64,000 nucleotides of DNA from an uncultured Allomuricauda sp. (GTDB lineage: Bacteria > Bacteroidota > Bacteroidia > Flavobacteriales > Flavobacteriaceae), in assembly GCF_947501165.1 (NCBI RefSeq), contig NZ_CANMUU010000001.1:434001-498000 (forward strand). The letters are read 5' to 3'. The notes under the pieces are model-generated. The model made no database searches and had not been told where the DNA came from. It saw only the letters and a program-made list of their open reading frames with translations. This document shows positions 18,733 to 27,268 of the stretch, piece by piece. Position 1 is the stretch's first letter; each line of letters starts with the position of its first letter. The position numbers were made by a program, and so were the translations under genes.

Positions 18733-19356
18733 ATGGAAACTTTTTCTTGGCATAATTCTATTTCAAGAAAGACCATTCCCAAAATGGCCTTGGCTGTTTT
18801 CATTGTTTTCTATTTGATCTCCATACTTATCCATGTTCATTCATTGGCTTTACTTTCCCCAAATAATACAATTTCAATTTGGGACGGTTATCTCTGTGAT
18901 TTGATTGAACCCAGCATCCCAGGCCTATATAGAAATACAGCCAGACCATTTGCAGTTGTGGCCTTATGGTCTATATGTTTTGGATTGTTGTTCTTGTGGA
19001 GAAAACTGATTACGGTGTTAAGACCAAATTATGGATGGTATCAAATAATCTGGCATGGGCTTGGTCTGTTTTCCATTTTTTTGATGCTATTGCTACCGTT
19101 CGGAAATCATGATCGTATCATTTTTTTCTCAGGAATGTCAGGTATTTTTTCCGTTCTTTTTGTGTGTTTGGACCTTGCGAAAAACAGGTGCTACGAACAA
19201 TTATGGGCAGGTATATTGTTTTTGGTTGCACTCACTTCCAACAACCTCTTGTACCTTATTGACTTTTGGGTAGACCTATTACCCATGATACAAAAGTTCA
19301 CACTTCTTTCGTTTGTTGTTTGGTATCTGCTCCTTGACAAATTAACCCCCAAATAG
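18733..19356 (+). CDS. Hypothetical integral membrane protein
   Basis: A 207-residue protein with five or six hydrophobic segments (about 20-45, 80-95, 113-130, 138-150, 162-178 and 185-200). I recognise no family. There is no signal peptide before a charged N-terminus, so it is probably an inner-membrane protein with loops on both sides. It begins 51 bp after the small-RNA terminator and has no clear Crp/Fnr-type site of its own. It is followed by a convergent gene. Confidence 0.6.
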   Translation: METFSWHNSISRKTIPKMALAVFIVFYLISILIHVHSLALLSPNNTISIWDGYLCDLIEPSIPGLYRNTARPFAVVALWSICFGLLFLWRKLITVLRPNYGWYQIIWHGLGLFSIFLMLLLPFGNHDRIIFFSGMSGIFSVLFVCLDLAKNRCYEQLWAGILFLVALTSNNLLYLIDFWVDLLPMIQKFTLLSFVVWYLLLDKLTPK

Positions 19357-19387
19357 ACATCAAACTAGGGTCAAGATTTAATGATAG

Positions 19388-20014
19388 CTAGAAATCTATC
19401 TTTTGTATTTGCCATTCATTATGCGTTTTGACAGCTATCAACTGATCATTTAATAACTTAGAATTAATCATGGGTACTTTGTAGCGATCCTTTCTCATTT
19501 GAATATTATATCGTCGTCTTAGAAATTTCACAATATCACCAGAAGTATCCATCAAGACCTCGTGAAACTTGTATTCATAAATATTCAATTTAAACTCGTT
19601 CTGTCCCCTCAATACTTTCTCATAAACAATGCCAATGGTATACCCATTTTTAAAAGGGTTTACATTTAAAAACTGATGTTCAATTGCCAATTCTCCTTTG
19701 GGGTTTATAAAACCATATATGGGAATATCCTCAACATAGGTCATTACCATACATAGGCCATCTGAAAAATGTGGGTATTCAATGGCATGTATCCCATTTG
19801 AATGCTTTTTCGCTTCCATATTCCAATAAACATCCTTGCGGAAATCAATGGCAAGAGCTCCTGAATCATCAATAAAAGCCCATTCGTCTCCTTTTTGTAC
19901 TGCGGCCATGCCTTCGTTAAATGGTGCTACTTTATCAAAAGTTTCAGGCAACTGCGCCATAAGGCCCGATAACATAAAGAATGCAGCTAAAGTTGATTTT
20001 ATTTTTAGTCCCAT
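19388..20014 (-). CDS. Secreted WG-repeat-like protein
   Basis: A 208-residue protein from the ATG at 20014, which gives a clean signal peptide (LAAFFMLSGLMAQ). A reading from 20104 would put 30 non-signal residues in front. The mature part contains WG-type repeats, seen as VAPFNEGMAAVQKGDEWAFIDDSG and IPIYGFINPKGELAIEHQFLNVNPF. Such repeats form small beta modules of unknown role. It follows the DUF2267 gene by 16 bp and is probably in its operon. Confidence 0.72.
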   Translation of the reverse strand: MGLKIKSTLAAFFMLSGLMAQLPETFDKVAPFNEGMAAVQKGDEWAFIDDSGALAIDFRKDVYWNMEAKKHSNGIHAIEYPHFSDGLCMVMTYVEDIPIYGFINPKGELAIEHQFLNVNPFKNGYTIGIVYEKVLRGQNEFKLNIYEYKFHEVLMDTSGDIVKFLRRRYNIQMRKDRYKVPMINSKLLNDQLIAVKTHNEWQIQKIDF

Positions 20015-20030
20015 TGTTCTGATTTTTTTG

Positions 20031-20483
20031 TTAAAACATGATATTGGAGTAGACCATATCCTTAAGGTCTTTTGGCAGCGAATCCCGTATATCCTCCAAT
20101 TCACCTAGAGATACATACTTTCTCAAAAAAATAAAGGTTGTTTTGATGTATTGTTCAGCCACCTCCTCGCTATACTCAAAATCATTTATTGCCGCTGCCC
20201 CATCATGTTTGCGTACCAAATCAATGAACTCGGGCATACGCTTGATTTTTGGTTTTTTCTTTCCGACACTCCAGCCATGCACATAAACCCCTTTCAAAAA
20301 CATGGGCAATTGCGCCATAAATTGACACGACTCCTGAATTGGGATGATATCTCGTAATGCATACAGAACAGAAGTCAATATTCTGCCCGCCTTATCTGTA
20401 TTATCCCCCAAATTCATCTGTTTGGCATATTCCTTTAAGAACTTGTTGCCTTCTGAAGCATATTGATTGAAATTTAGTGCCAT
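20031..20483 (-). CDS. DUF2267 protein
   Basis: A 150-residue cytoplasmic, helical protein that matches DUF2267. Typical features are FLKEYAKQMNL, AGRILTSVLYALRDIIPIQESCQFMAQLPMFLKGVYVHGW, and the C-terminal VSLGELEDIRDSLPKDLKDMV. The function is unknown in general; DUF2267 genes often lie near stress and Usp genes in other bacteria. The promoter at 20503-20576 places it in the predicted Crp/Fnr-type regulon and opposite a Usp gene. Confidence 0.86.
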   Translation of the reverse strand: MALNFNQYASEGNKFLKEYAKQMNLGDNTDKAGRILTSVLYALRDIIPIQESCQFMAQLPMFLKGVYVHGWSVGKKKPKIKRMPEFIDLVRKHDGAAAINDFEYSEEVAEQYIKTTFIFLRKYVSLGELEDIRDSLPKDLKDMVYSNIMF

Positions 20484-20502
20484 AACCTAGGATTTATAAG
20501 AA

Positions 20503-20576
20503 CAAATATGCTAGTAGTACACTTCATACAAAATGACGTGGGTCATAGTATCTGCCATAATCCACCATTACTTTTA
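20503..20576. promoter_or_regulatory. Shared, two-way Crp/Fnr-type promoter region
   Basis: TGACGTGGGTCA lies at 20534-20545. Leftward, CATATTTG (20503-20510) is 23 bp away and serves DUF2267. Rightward, TACTTTTA (20569-20576) is 23 bp away and serves the Usp gene, which would have a leader of almost 90 bp holding the palindrome GGGACATGTCCC (20606-20617). Confidence 0.65.
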
Positions 20577-20669
20577 ATCCAACATATTCCTAGACTCAAT
20601 AACGGGACATGTCCCATACTGAAACTGTGTGCAGTCTTAAATAAAATAACCTAGATAAACATCAAAAAA

Positions 20670-21497
20670 ATGGAAATGAAGCAATTATTGGTACCTGTAG
20701 ATTTTTCCGATTGTTCGGAATATGCTTTGGAGGTCGCCGCTCAATTGGCCAGGAAACTTAACGCAACTATTACCATTTTTCACATGATGGGTGTTTCCGA
20801 ATCTGTATTGGCTAAATCTGAATTGTATGAACAAGAAGAGGCCAAATACTATATGAATTTGGCCAAAGAAAAAATAAATGAATACACCAACAAGTCGTAT
20901 TTAATGGGGATTCCTGTAAAGACGGTTATTCAAAACTATAAGGTCTTTGAGGAAGTAAACAAAGTGGCACAAGAACAGCAAATAGATTTGATAGTTATGG
21001 GTTCTCACGGTGCAAGAGGATTCAGCCGGCTATTTGTTGGCTCCAATACGGAAAAAGTGGTCCGTTCTGCAGAAGTCCCGGTGTTGGTCATTAAAAAACC
21101 TCATCATGACTTTAAGATAGAAAATGTGGTCTTCGCCTGCAATCTTGAAGCCGAAAATCGTGCAGCCTTTAAAAAAGCACTTGATTTTTCCAATCTTTTT
21201 AATGCCGAACTTCAACTGGTTTATATTAATACGGAAGGTTCCAATTTTTTGAACAGCCGACAAATTGCCGAAAAAGTAGCCGATTTCACATCGATAATCG
21301 GGAACACTCACAAAGTGAACATCTATCATGATTTTAATGTTGAGCAAGGCATATTCAACTTCGCGGAATCCATTTCTGCAAATATGGTAGTGATTCCCAC
21401 GCATGGCCGAAAGGGCATTGCCCATTTCTTTAAGGGGAGCATAGGGGAAAAAATGGCCAACACGGTAAAACTACCCTTAATGACCATTAAGATTTAG
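20670..21497 (+). CDS. Universal stress protein, tandem domain (canonical N-domain)
   Basis: A 275-residue cytoplasmic protein with two UspA domains. The N-domain has the full ATP-binding motif IVMGSHGARGFSRLFVGSN, and the C-domain keeps a partial one (VVIPTHGRKGIAHFFKGS), so this is the Usp in the island closest to the classical type. It should bind ATP. It is transcribed alone, with a Crp/Fnr-type promoter shared with DUF2267, and its end abuts the convergent TerB-like gene. Confidence 0.93.
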   Translation: MEMKQLLVPVDFSDCSEYALEVAAQLARKLNATITIFHMMGVSESVLAKSELYEQEEAKYYMNLAKEKINEYTNKSYLMGIPVKTVIQNYKVFEEVNKVAQEQQIDLIVMGSHGARGFSRLFVGSNTEKVVRSAEVPVLVIKKPHHDFKIENVVFACNLEAENRAAFKKALDFSNLFNAELQLVYINTEGSNFLNSRQIAEKVADFTSIIGNTHKVNIYHDFNVEQGIFNFAESISANMVVIPTHGRKGIAHFFKGSIGEKMANTVKLPLMTIKI

Positions 21498-21905
21498 TCA
21501 GGTCTTAAAGAGTAGCTCCAACCTACCAAGTCTAATCAATTCGGACTTATTTCTTCCAGAAAATGCAGAGGCTATGGACCTAGCCGTTGCCATAATCAAA
21601 TATTTGATTTGATCATTAAAACGAGCCTTATGATCCGTATAAAACCTTTCAAAATCTTCGTAGCACTCAACTGCATCCTTTTCATTCTCCAACAACCAAT
21701 CAAACACAGTCTCAATTTGAAAAGCGGCATCCGTACCGTATTCATCCTCAACTTCATCCACTTCCAACCAATGCTCTCTAACCATTTCCTTAAGCCTGTC
21801 TATCTCCTTTATGTGAACACTATGGTCCGCTTTTGCCACAGCATAAAACAGCTTTCCAAGACTTTGATAAAACGCTTTTCCTATATTTTTGTTGGTAACC
21901 ATCAT
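21498..21905 (-). CDS. TerB-like protein
   Basis: A 135-residue, all-helical cytoplasmic protein with the TerB-like pattern: LGKLFYAVAKADHSVHIKEIDRLKEMVREHW with Asp/His at the positions of TerB metal ligands. TerB in tellurite operons binds metal, but no other ter gene is present here, so a role in tellurite resistance is not implied. It has a Crp/Fnr-type promoter and stands opposite the histidine kinase gene. Confidence 0.75.
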   Translation of the reverse strand: MMVTNKNIGKAFYQSLGKLFYAVAKADHSVHIKEIDRLKEMVREHWLEVDEVEDEYGTDAAFQIETVFDWLLENEKDAVECYEDFERFYTDHKARFNDQIKYLIMATARSIASAFSGRNKSELIRLGRLELLFKT

Positions 21906-21931
21906 GACAGTTATATTTAGTATTACAAGTA

Positions 21932-21973
21932 CAATGTATCACCTTTGGATGTATTGTTAAATGACCAAGATCA
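21932..21973 (-). promoter_or_regulatory. Crp/Fnr-type site for the TerB-like gene
   Basis: TGACCAAGATCA (21962-21973, plus-strand reading) with a partial -7 match TACATTGT (21932-21939) 22 bp away on the minus strand. The site also lies about 24 bp before the kinase start, where binding could block kinase transcription. Confidence 0.5.
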
Positions 21974-21996
21974 GCAATTTAAACTACCTTTAAGAG

Positions 21997-23496
21997 GTGA
22001 AACTCTTCGAGCAAAATAGTATTTTCAAAATCCTATCTGAGGCCATTTCGGAAGGTATTCTTATAGTTAATGACAAACAAACCATTGTTGCCAGCAATAG
22101 TGTGGTCAATGCAATGTTTGGGTATCCTGAAGAAGGTTTGAATGGAGAATGCCTAAGTGTTTTATTACCAACAAATAGTAGAGTAGTCCATGAATCGCAT
22201 TTTAAGGATTTCCTCGCCAAAGGCAAAAAGCGAAGTATGGGACTTGGGCTAGATTTAGAAGGAGTTAGAAAGGATGGCACCAAATTTCCCCTCGAAATCG
22301 GGTTGAACCCCTTTAAATTACTTCGCAAGGATTACATAATGGCCTTGGTCGTGGACATAACCGAACGAAAAAGAGCAGAGCAGGCCATAAATCACTGGTA
22401 TAGGATTTTCAATGAATCACGCAACGAAATATTTGTGTTCGATGTGGAAAGCTTTAAGTTTTTAGATGTGAATTATGGGGCTCGATTGAACTTGGGCTAT
22501 ACCACTGAGGAGTTGGAAGAGAAATCCATTCTGGATATAAAACCCGAGCTCACACATGATAGTTTGACCCGTTTGATTAGACCTTTGCTCAATGGTATCA
22601 AAGAAAAGATAGAGTTCGAAACCATCCACCGCAGAAAAGATGGCACCACCTATCCCGTGGAGGCACACTTGCAGTTATCAACCATTGGCAAGAAAAGGGT
22701 TTGCGTTGCTATTGTATTGGATATCACGGAACGTAAAAACTATACCCAGACTCTTGAAAACAAGGTTGAGCAGCGTACCATGCAACTTAGCGAAGCATTA
22801 AAAGCTGAGAAAAAACTAAACGAGCTAAAGACCAAGTTTTTGTCTCTGGTATCCCATGAATTCAAAACACCCCTGACAAGTATACTTACCTCAACATCCC
22901 TTTTATCAAAGTATACGGAGGGAGATCAACAGGACAAACGTGATAAGCATATCGAAACCATTAAAACAAAAGTTAGGTATCTGGACAACATCCTTACTGA
23001 TTTTCTGTCCATAGAGCGTTTGGATTCCGATAAGGTAAAGTATAATTCAACCAACTTTTCTTTGAGCAAAGTGATCAATGAGGTTGTTTACAATGCAAAT
23101 ACCCTTTTAAAGGAAGGTCAACACATAATTTATCCCAAGGACATAGATGGAATTTCCATTTCATTTGATGAGAAAATAATGGTTTTGGCCCTTTCCAATC
23201 TTTTGCACAATGCCATTAAATATTCCCCTGAAAATACAAATATTGAACTCTTGGTTGAAAAAGACCAAGATCACTTGACAATCAAGGTCAAAGACAAAGG
23301 ACTTGGCATACCCGAAGAAGAACAACCTTTTGTTTTTGATAGGTATTTTAGGGCAAGCAATGTACTTACCACTCAAGGCACAGGGATTGGGCTGAATATT
23401 GTAAAACAGCATATGAACAACCTTGGCGGAATAGTAGCTTTTGAAAGTGAATTGGACAAAGGTTCCTCCTTTATGGTAAAGATTCCCATTAAATAG
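21997..23496 (+). CDS. PAS-PAS sensor histidine kinase
   Basis: A 499-residue cytoplasmic kinase without membrane segments. Two PAS domains (about 8-130 and 135-250) end with the DITERKRAEQ and DITERKNYTQ motifs, a coiled coil follows, then HisKA with FLSLVSHEFKTPLT (phospho-acceptor His287), and HATPase_c with LSNLLHNAIKYSPEN, VKDKGLGIPEEE and GTGIGLNIVKQHM. The start is GTG at 21997; a stop lies in frame just above. The response regulator follows after 7 bp. No haem ligand is obvious, so its signal is unknown. Confidence 0.93.
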   Translation: MKLFEQNSIFKILSEAISEGILIVNDKQTIVASNSVVNAMFGYPEEGLNGECLSVLLPTNSRVVHESHFKDFLAKGKKRSMGLGLDLEGVRKDGTKFPLEIGLNPFKLLRKDYIMALVVDITERKRAEQAINHWYRIFNESRNEIFVFDVESFKFLDVNYGARLNLGYTTEELEEKSILDIKPELTHDSLTRLIRPLLNGIKEKIEFETIHRRKDGTTYPVEAHLQLSTIGKKRVCVAIVLDITERKNYTQTLENKVEQRTMQLSEALKAEKKLNELKTKFLSLVSHEFKTPLTSILTSTSLLSKYTEGDQQDKRDKHIETIKTKVRYLDNILTDFLSIERLDSDKVKYNSTNFSLSKVINEVVYNANTLLKEGQHIIYPKDIDGISISFDEKIMVLALSNLLHNAIKYSPENTNIELLVEKDQDHLTIKVKDKGLGIPEEEQPFVFDRYFRASNVLTTQGTGIGLNIVKQHMNNLGGIVAFESELDKGSSFMVKIPIK

Positions 23497-23503
23497 GCAA
23501 CCC

Positions 23504-24553
23504 ATGAAAAAGATTTTACTTGTAGAAGACGATGCATCACTACGTGAGAACATAGCGGAACTTCTTGATTTATCAGGATTTTTGGTTTTTGACGCAGCCC
23601 ATGGCAAAATAGCTGTGGACATTGCAAAAAAGGAATTGCCCGATATAATCCTGTGTGACATTATGATGCCCGAGCTTGATGGTTATGGTGTTTTGGAAGA
23701 ATTATCCTCACACCCTGAAACCAGACACATACCCTTTATCTTTATTTCAGCAAAAACGGAGCGGCAAGACGTACGCAAGGGCATGAATCTTGGAGCCGAT
23801 GACTACTTAACAAAACCATTTGAAGAAGAAGAGCTTTTAAACGCAATCCACTCTCGACTGCAAAAAGCAAAGCTTATTGATTCCTTAATATCACTAAAAC
23901 ATCAAAAGCAAGGAACAAGGAACCAAATACGCTCATTGCATCAGTTGAAAAACTTTTTTGATGATTATGGTCAAATAGTTTCATTTAAGAAAGAGGAAAC
24001 GGTATATAGTGAAGGTGAGCACTCGAATACCATTTATTTAATACTAAAGGGCGTAGTAAAATGCTACAGACTGGATGAACAGGGCAAAGAACTGATCACC
24101 GCTCTCTATGGAGCTGACGAGTTTTTGGGATTTACTTCTCTCTTGGAAAATCTACCCCATCAAGAATACGCAGTGGCCATTGAGAATGTTGAAATGGCCG
24201 GTATAGCGAAATCAGAACTGAGAACCATCCTGGAGGATAACAAAAATGTCTCCCTTGAGCTGATGGAAGTACTTGCCGGCAACATTACCGAGATAAAAAA
24301 GCAATTATTGCAAATGGCATACAGTTCTGTTCGAAAGAAAACCGCCCAAACTTTATTGCAGTTCGAAAAAGCCATGGGAAAAGGGCCAAAAAAATGTTTG
24401 CAAATAACTCGTAGTGACCTGGCCCATGTAGCAGGAGTGGCCACCGAAAGTCTCATCCGGACCTTGTCAGATTTCAAGCATGAGGGATTGATTGAGGTTG
24501 AAAATAGGGACATTAGAATATTGGATAGGGAAACCTTGATGCATATTCAATAG
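23504..24553 (+). CDS. Response regulator with cNMP-binding and Crp/Fnr HTH domains
   Basis: A 349-residue hybrid: receiver domain 1-120 (acidic pocket near residues 8-10, phospho-acceptor Asp52 in LCDIMMPELDG, Lys104 in TKPF), a cNMP-binding-type barrel (about 150-255, GHSNTIYLILKGVVKCY-like segment) and a Crp-type winged HTH at the end. The recognition helix reads ESLIRTL, keeping the Glu and Arg that in Crp and Fnr read TGA half-sites. This fits the many TGA-N6-TCA sites around it. No Fe-S Cys cluster is seen. It is paired with the kinase 7 bp upstream. Confidence 0.93.
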   Translation: MKKILLVEDDASLRENIAELLDLSGFLVFDAAHGKIAVDIAKKELPDIILCDIMMPELDGYGVLEELSSHPETRHIPFIFISAKTERQDVRKGMNLGADDYLTKPFEEEELLNAIHSRLQKAKLIDSLISLKHQKQGTRNQIRSLHQLKNFFDDYGQIVSFKKEETVYSEGEHSNTIYLILKGVVKCYRLDEQGKELITALYGADEFLGFTSLLENLPHQEYAVAIENVEMAGIAKSELRTILEDNKNVSLELMEVLAGNITEIKKQLLQMAYSSVRKKTAQTLLQFEKAMGKGPKKCLQITRSDLAHVAGVATESLIRTLSDFKHEGLIEVENRDIRILDRETLMHIQ

Positions 24554-24581
24554 TTTTCAGACCCCCATTGTTCCCATTATC

Positions 24582-24624
24582 TGATATTTGTCATTATATA
24601 ATATTCTGATCCACTTTAAATTAG
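24582..24624 (+). promoter_or_regulatory. Crp/Fnr-type promoter of the Usp gene at 24644
   Basis: TGATATTTGTCA (24582-24593) is followed 23 bp later by TAAATTAG (24617-24624, seven of eight matches). Confidence 0.68.
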
Positions 24625-24643
24625 TGACGTTATTCCCTTGGTG

Positions 24644-25489
24644 ATGAAGAATATTTTGGTCCCAATAGACTTTTCTGAAAATGCTGAAAACGCATTGCGA
24701 TACGCACAAATAATCTTTAAAGAAAATGATTGCAACTTTTACCTACTTCACGTAGCACCACTCTTAAGCACACAAAAGAACACCACATCCTCCAAAAAAT
24801 ATGAAGCATCCAAACTTCATATGTCTCAATTAAATGCAAGGGCCAAAAAATGGAGCAATGGTGCCAATCACAGATTCAACTTTGTAGTTGAACAAGGGTT
24901 TTTTATAGAGACCATTAAGAAGCAATTTGAAGAAAAGCAAATTGATCTTATTGTTATGGGCACAAAAGGCGTCTCCGGTTTACGCGAAAAAGTAGTGGGT
25001 AGTAATGCCGGCGATGTGATTACCAAAGTACAGTGCAACACCTTGGTGATTCCTAAGGATGTGGCATTTCAAATGCCCACGGAGATAGCATTCCCTACGG
25101 ATTTCAACATTTTTTATACTCACGGCATTTTGAATTCCATTTCGGAAATGTTGAAATTAAATTTTGGCAAAATACGGGTCATGAACGTATTGAAAAGAGA
25201 TACTGAGTTAAATTCAGAACAATTGAAAAATAAAGAATACCTGAAGGATTTCTTGATTGAATCATTTTTGGAGCGATACAGTTTTCATACGATTACCAAT
25301 AGAAAAGTAAAGGCGGCCATCCAGTGTTTTGTTGAGAGCAGGGATGTTGATATGATCATTATGGTAGCCAAAAATTTAAATTTTATACAGCAAATTCTGT
25401 TTGACTCCATTGTCGAAAAAATCAGTTTTCATACCACGGTTCCCTTCTACGTGGTGCATGAACAAAAACAAGTATCCAGAGTTCCATGA
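24644..25489 (+). CDS. Universal stress protein, tandem domain
   Basis: A 281-residue tandem UspA protein, starting at the ATG at 24644 (MKNILVPIDFSENAENALRYA); TTG and GTG codons just above are less likely. The N-domain carries the canonical ATP loop IVMGTKGVSGLREKVVGSN. The C-domain has lost it and ends instead in the IIMVAKNLNFIQQILFDS pattern. It has its own Crp/Fnr-type promoter and is followed by another promoter, so it is a single-gene unit. Confidence 0.92.
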   Translation: MKNILVPIDFSENAENALRYAQIIFKENDCNFYLLHVAPLLSTQKNTTSSKKYEASKLHMSQLNARAKKWSNGANHRFNFVVEQGFFIETIKKQFEEKQIDLIVMGTKGVSGLREKVVGSNAGDVITKVQCNTLVIPKDVAFQMPTEIAFPTDFNIFYTHGILNSISEMLKLNFGKIRVMNVLKRDTELNSEQLKNKEYLKDFLIESFLERYSFHTITNRKVKAAIQCFVESRDVDMIIMVAKNLNFIQQILFDSIVEKISFHTTVPFYVVHEQKQVSRVP

Positions 25490-25490
25490 A

Positions 25491-25533
25491 TGAGGAATAT
25501 CATTTTATGTGTTGACTCAGGCCCATATTTTTA
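25491..25533 (+). promoter_or_regulatory. Crp/Fnr-type promoter of a three-Usp operon
   Basis: TGAGGAATATCA (25491-25502) starts one base after the upstream stop. TATTTTTA (25526-25533, seven of eight) lies 23 bp later. Confidence 0.65.
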
Positions 25534-25549
25534 AGGTTAAAATTAGACC

Positions 25550-26395
25550 TTGAAAACAATCCTGATTCCAATTGATTTTTCCAAGAATGCACTGCAGGCC
25601 CTACAATATGCGCAAGAACTGTACAAGTGCAACCGAGCAGAGTTTTATCTTTTGCATGCTTTTGCCGAAGAGGTATATGGCCCGTACAAAACCACAACGG
25701 TTGAAACACGAAAAACCTTAGAGCGTGATATTCGCAAAAAAGTTGAGGAAAAACTTAATAAACTTGTTTCTTCCATAGAAGGTACCCCACCCAACCCGTT
25801 ACATAAGTTTATCACCGTAGCTGCTTTTGACAGTTTGGTGGATGCAGCGAATGATTTGGTTGAAAAACATAACCTGGACCTTATCATTATGGGCACCCAT
25901 GGTGAAAACAGTACGAACAAGACTACCTTCGGAAGCTATACCATAGAAGTGTTCAAGTATGTAAAGTGTCCAGTGCTCGCTGTCCCTTCTGATTTTGAGT
26001 ATAAACAACCCAAAGCCATTCTATTTCCCACAGATTATATGCTCCCGTTCAAAAGAAGGGAATTAAAATTGCTATCGGAGCTTGCAGGGAACTTCAAATC
26101 AGAAATCCACTTTCTATATCTATCGGATTTCAATGTTTTGAGCGCGCGCCAAGTAGATAACCAGCTTTTTCTAAAAGGCAATCTGACCAAAGCCTATCTA
26201 TTTTTTGAAACAGCTCCAGTAAAGAACAGAGTTGAAACCATATTGGAATATATAAAAGAACACGAAGTGGATATGCTTACCATGGTAAATTCCAGACACT
26301 CTTTCTTTGAGGATATGCTGTATAGTTCTACGATTGACCAACTGGGTCTAAAGATTAAAATTCCATTCCTGGTAATGCAAAATCTGCCCAGATAA
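25550..26395 (+). CDS. Universal stress protein, tandem domain
   Basis: A 281-residue tandem UspA protein starting at TTG 25550 (MKTILIPIDFSKNALQALQYA, the normal start of the family here). The N-domain has IIMGTHGENSTNKTTFGSY, a slightly altered ATP loop. The C-domain has LTMVNSRHSFFEDML, the altered form of this group. First of three Usp genes spaced by about 10 bp, so an operon. Confidence 0.9.
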   Translation: MKTILIPIDFSKNALQALQYAQELYKCNRAEFYLLHAFAEEVYGPYKTTTVETRKTLERDIRKKVEEKLNKLVSSIEGTPPNPLHKFITVAAFDSLVDAANDLVEKHNLDLIIMGTHGENSTNKTTFGSYTIEVFKYVKCPVLAVPSDFEYKQPKAILFPTDYMLPFKRRELKLLSELAGNFKSEIHFLYLSDFNVLSARQVDNQLFLKGNLTKAYLFFETAPVKNRVETILEYIKEHEVDMLTMVNSRHSFFEDMLYSSTIDQLGLKIKIPFLVMQNLPR

Positions 26396-26406
26396 ACCGA
26401 TACATC

Positions 26407-27258
26407 ATGAAAAAAATACTCCTACCGACAGATTTTTCGAAAAACGCCCTTAACGCCATACTATATGGTTTGGAGCTTTTTAAAAATGAGAAATGCTTGT
26501 TTTACATATTGAATACCTATACCCCAAATTTCTACCGTCTGGATTACCTCATTGGGGGGCCTGCGGTAAGCACTATTCCAGATAAAGGGGTTGATGCCTC
26601 TCTGGAAGGCTTGGAATGGACTTTGGACCATATCTCTAAAAAGTACCTAAACCCATTGCATCAATATGAAACCGTATCAGCATTCAATACCCTAACTGAC
26701 CATGTCCAAGAAATCTGTTCCAAGGAAAACATAGACATGATCATTATGGGAACTCAGGGAGCTTCGGGTGCCAAAGAATTCTTCTTGGGCTCCAATACAG
26801 TTCATGTTATACGAAAATCAAATACTCCGGTTTTGGCCATACCTGAAAACTATCAATTTAGATCCATTGAACATATCCTGTTCCCAACGGATTATGCCAG
26901 AAAATACAAGTCAAAAGACATAGGCCTTATAAAAGAGTTGGCCATTAAATGGGATGCTACAATCCATATTGTACATGCGGCTGAGGAGGATGAAAAATCT
27001 TCAGCCCAATTACAGAACAAAGAACATTTGAGGAAACTTTTTGAAGGAAGAAAAGTATTGTTTGAAGATATCACTGAACAATACAAACCCAATATTGTCC
27101 ACAGTTATGTGGAAGACAACCAAATAGATTTGATTGCTATGATGAATAAAAAGCATGCATTCCTTGAGCGTTTGCTTGTCAAACAAAATGTGGATGCCAT
27201 AGGGTATAGCTCAAACGTGCCTTTTTTGGTGATTAGGGACACTTCTGAAAACACTTAA
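26407..27258 (+). CDS. Universal stress protein, tandem domain
   Basis: A 283-residue tandem UspA protein. The N-domain has the complete ATP motif IIMGTQGASGAKEFFLGSN. The C-domain has MMNKKHAFLERLL in place of the loop. It lies 11 bp after the previous Usp and 10 bp before the next, with no promoter in between. The likely role is ATP-dependent stress or low-oxygen survival, as known for the family. Confidence 0.92.
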   Translation: MKKILLPTDFSKNALNAILYGLELFKNEKCLFYILNTYTPNFYRLDYLIGGPAVSTIPDKGVDASLEGLEWTLDHISKKYLNPLHQYETVSAFNTLTDHVQEICSKENIDMIIMGTQGASGAKEFFLGSNTVHVIRKSNTPVLAIPENYQFRSIEHILFPTDYARKYKSKDIGLIKELAIKWDATIHIVHAAEEDEKSSAQLQNKEHLRKLFEGRKVLFEDITEQYKPNIVHSYVEDNQIDLIAMMNKKHAFLERLLVKQNVDAIGYSSNVPFLVIRDTSENT

Positions 27259-27268
27259 ACTGGAAAAC

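Noticed and set aside
20606-20617. GGGACATGTCCC as an operator
   Set aside because: A perfect palindrome in the Usp leader, but it occurs once and no matching factor is known, so it is only mentioned.
21498-21905. Tellurite resistance system
   Set aside because: A single TerB-like gene without TerC, TerD or TerZ does not support it.
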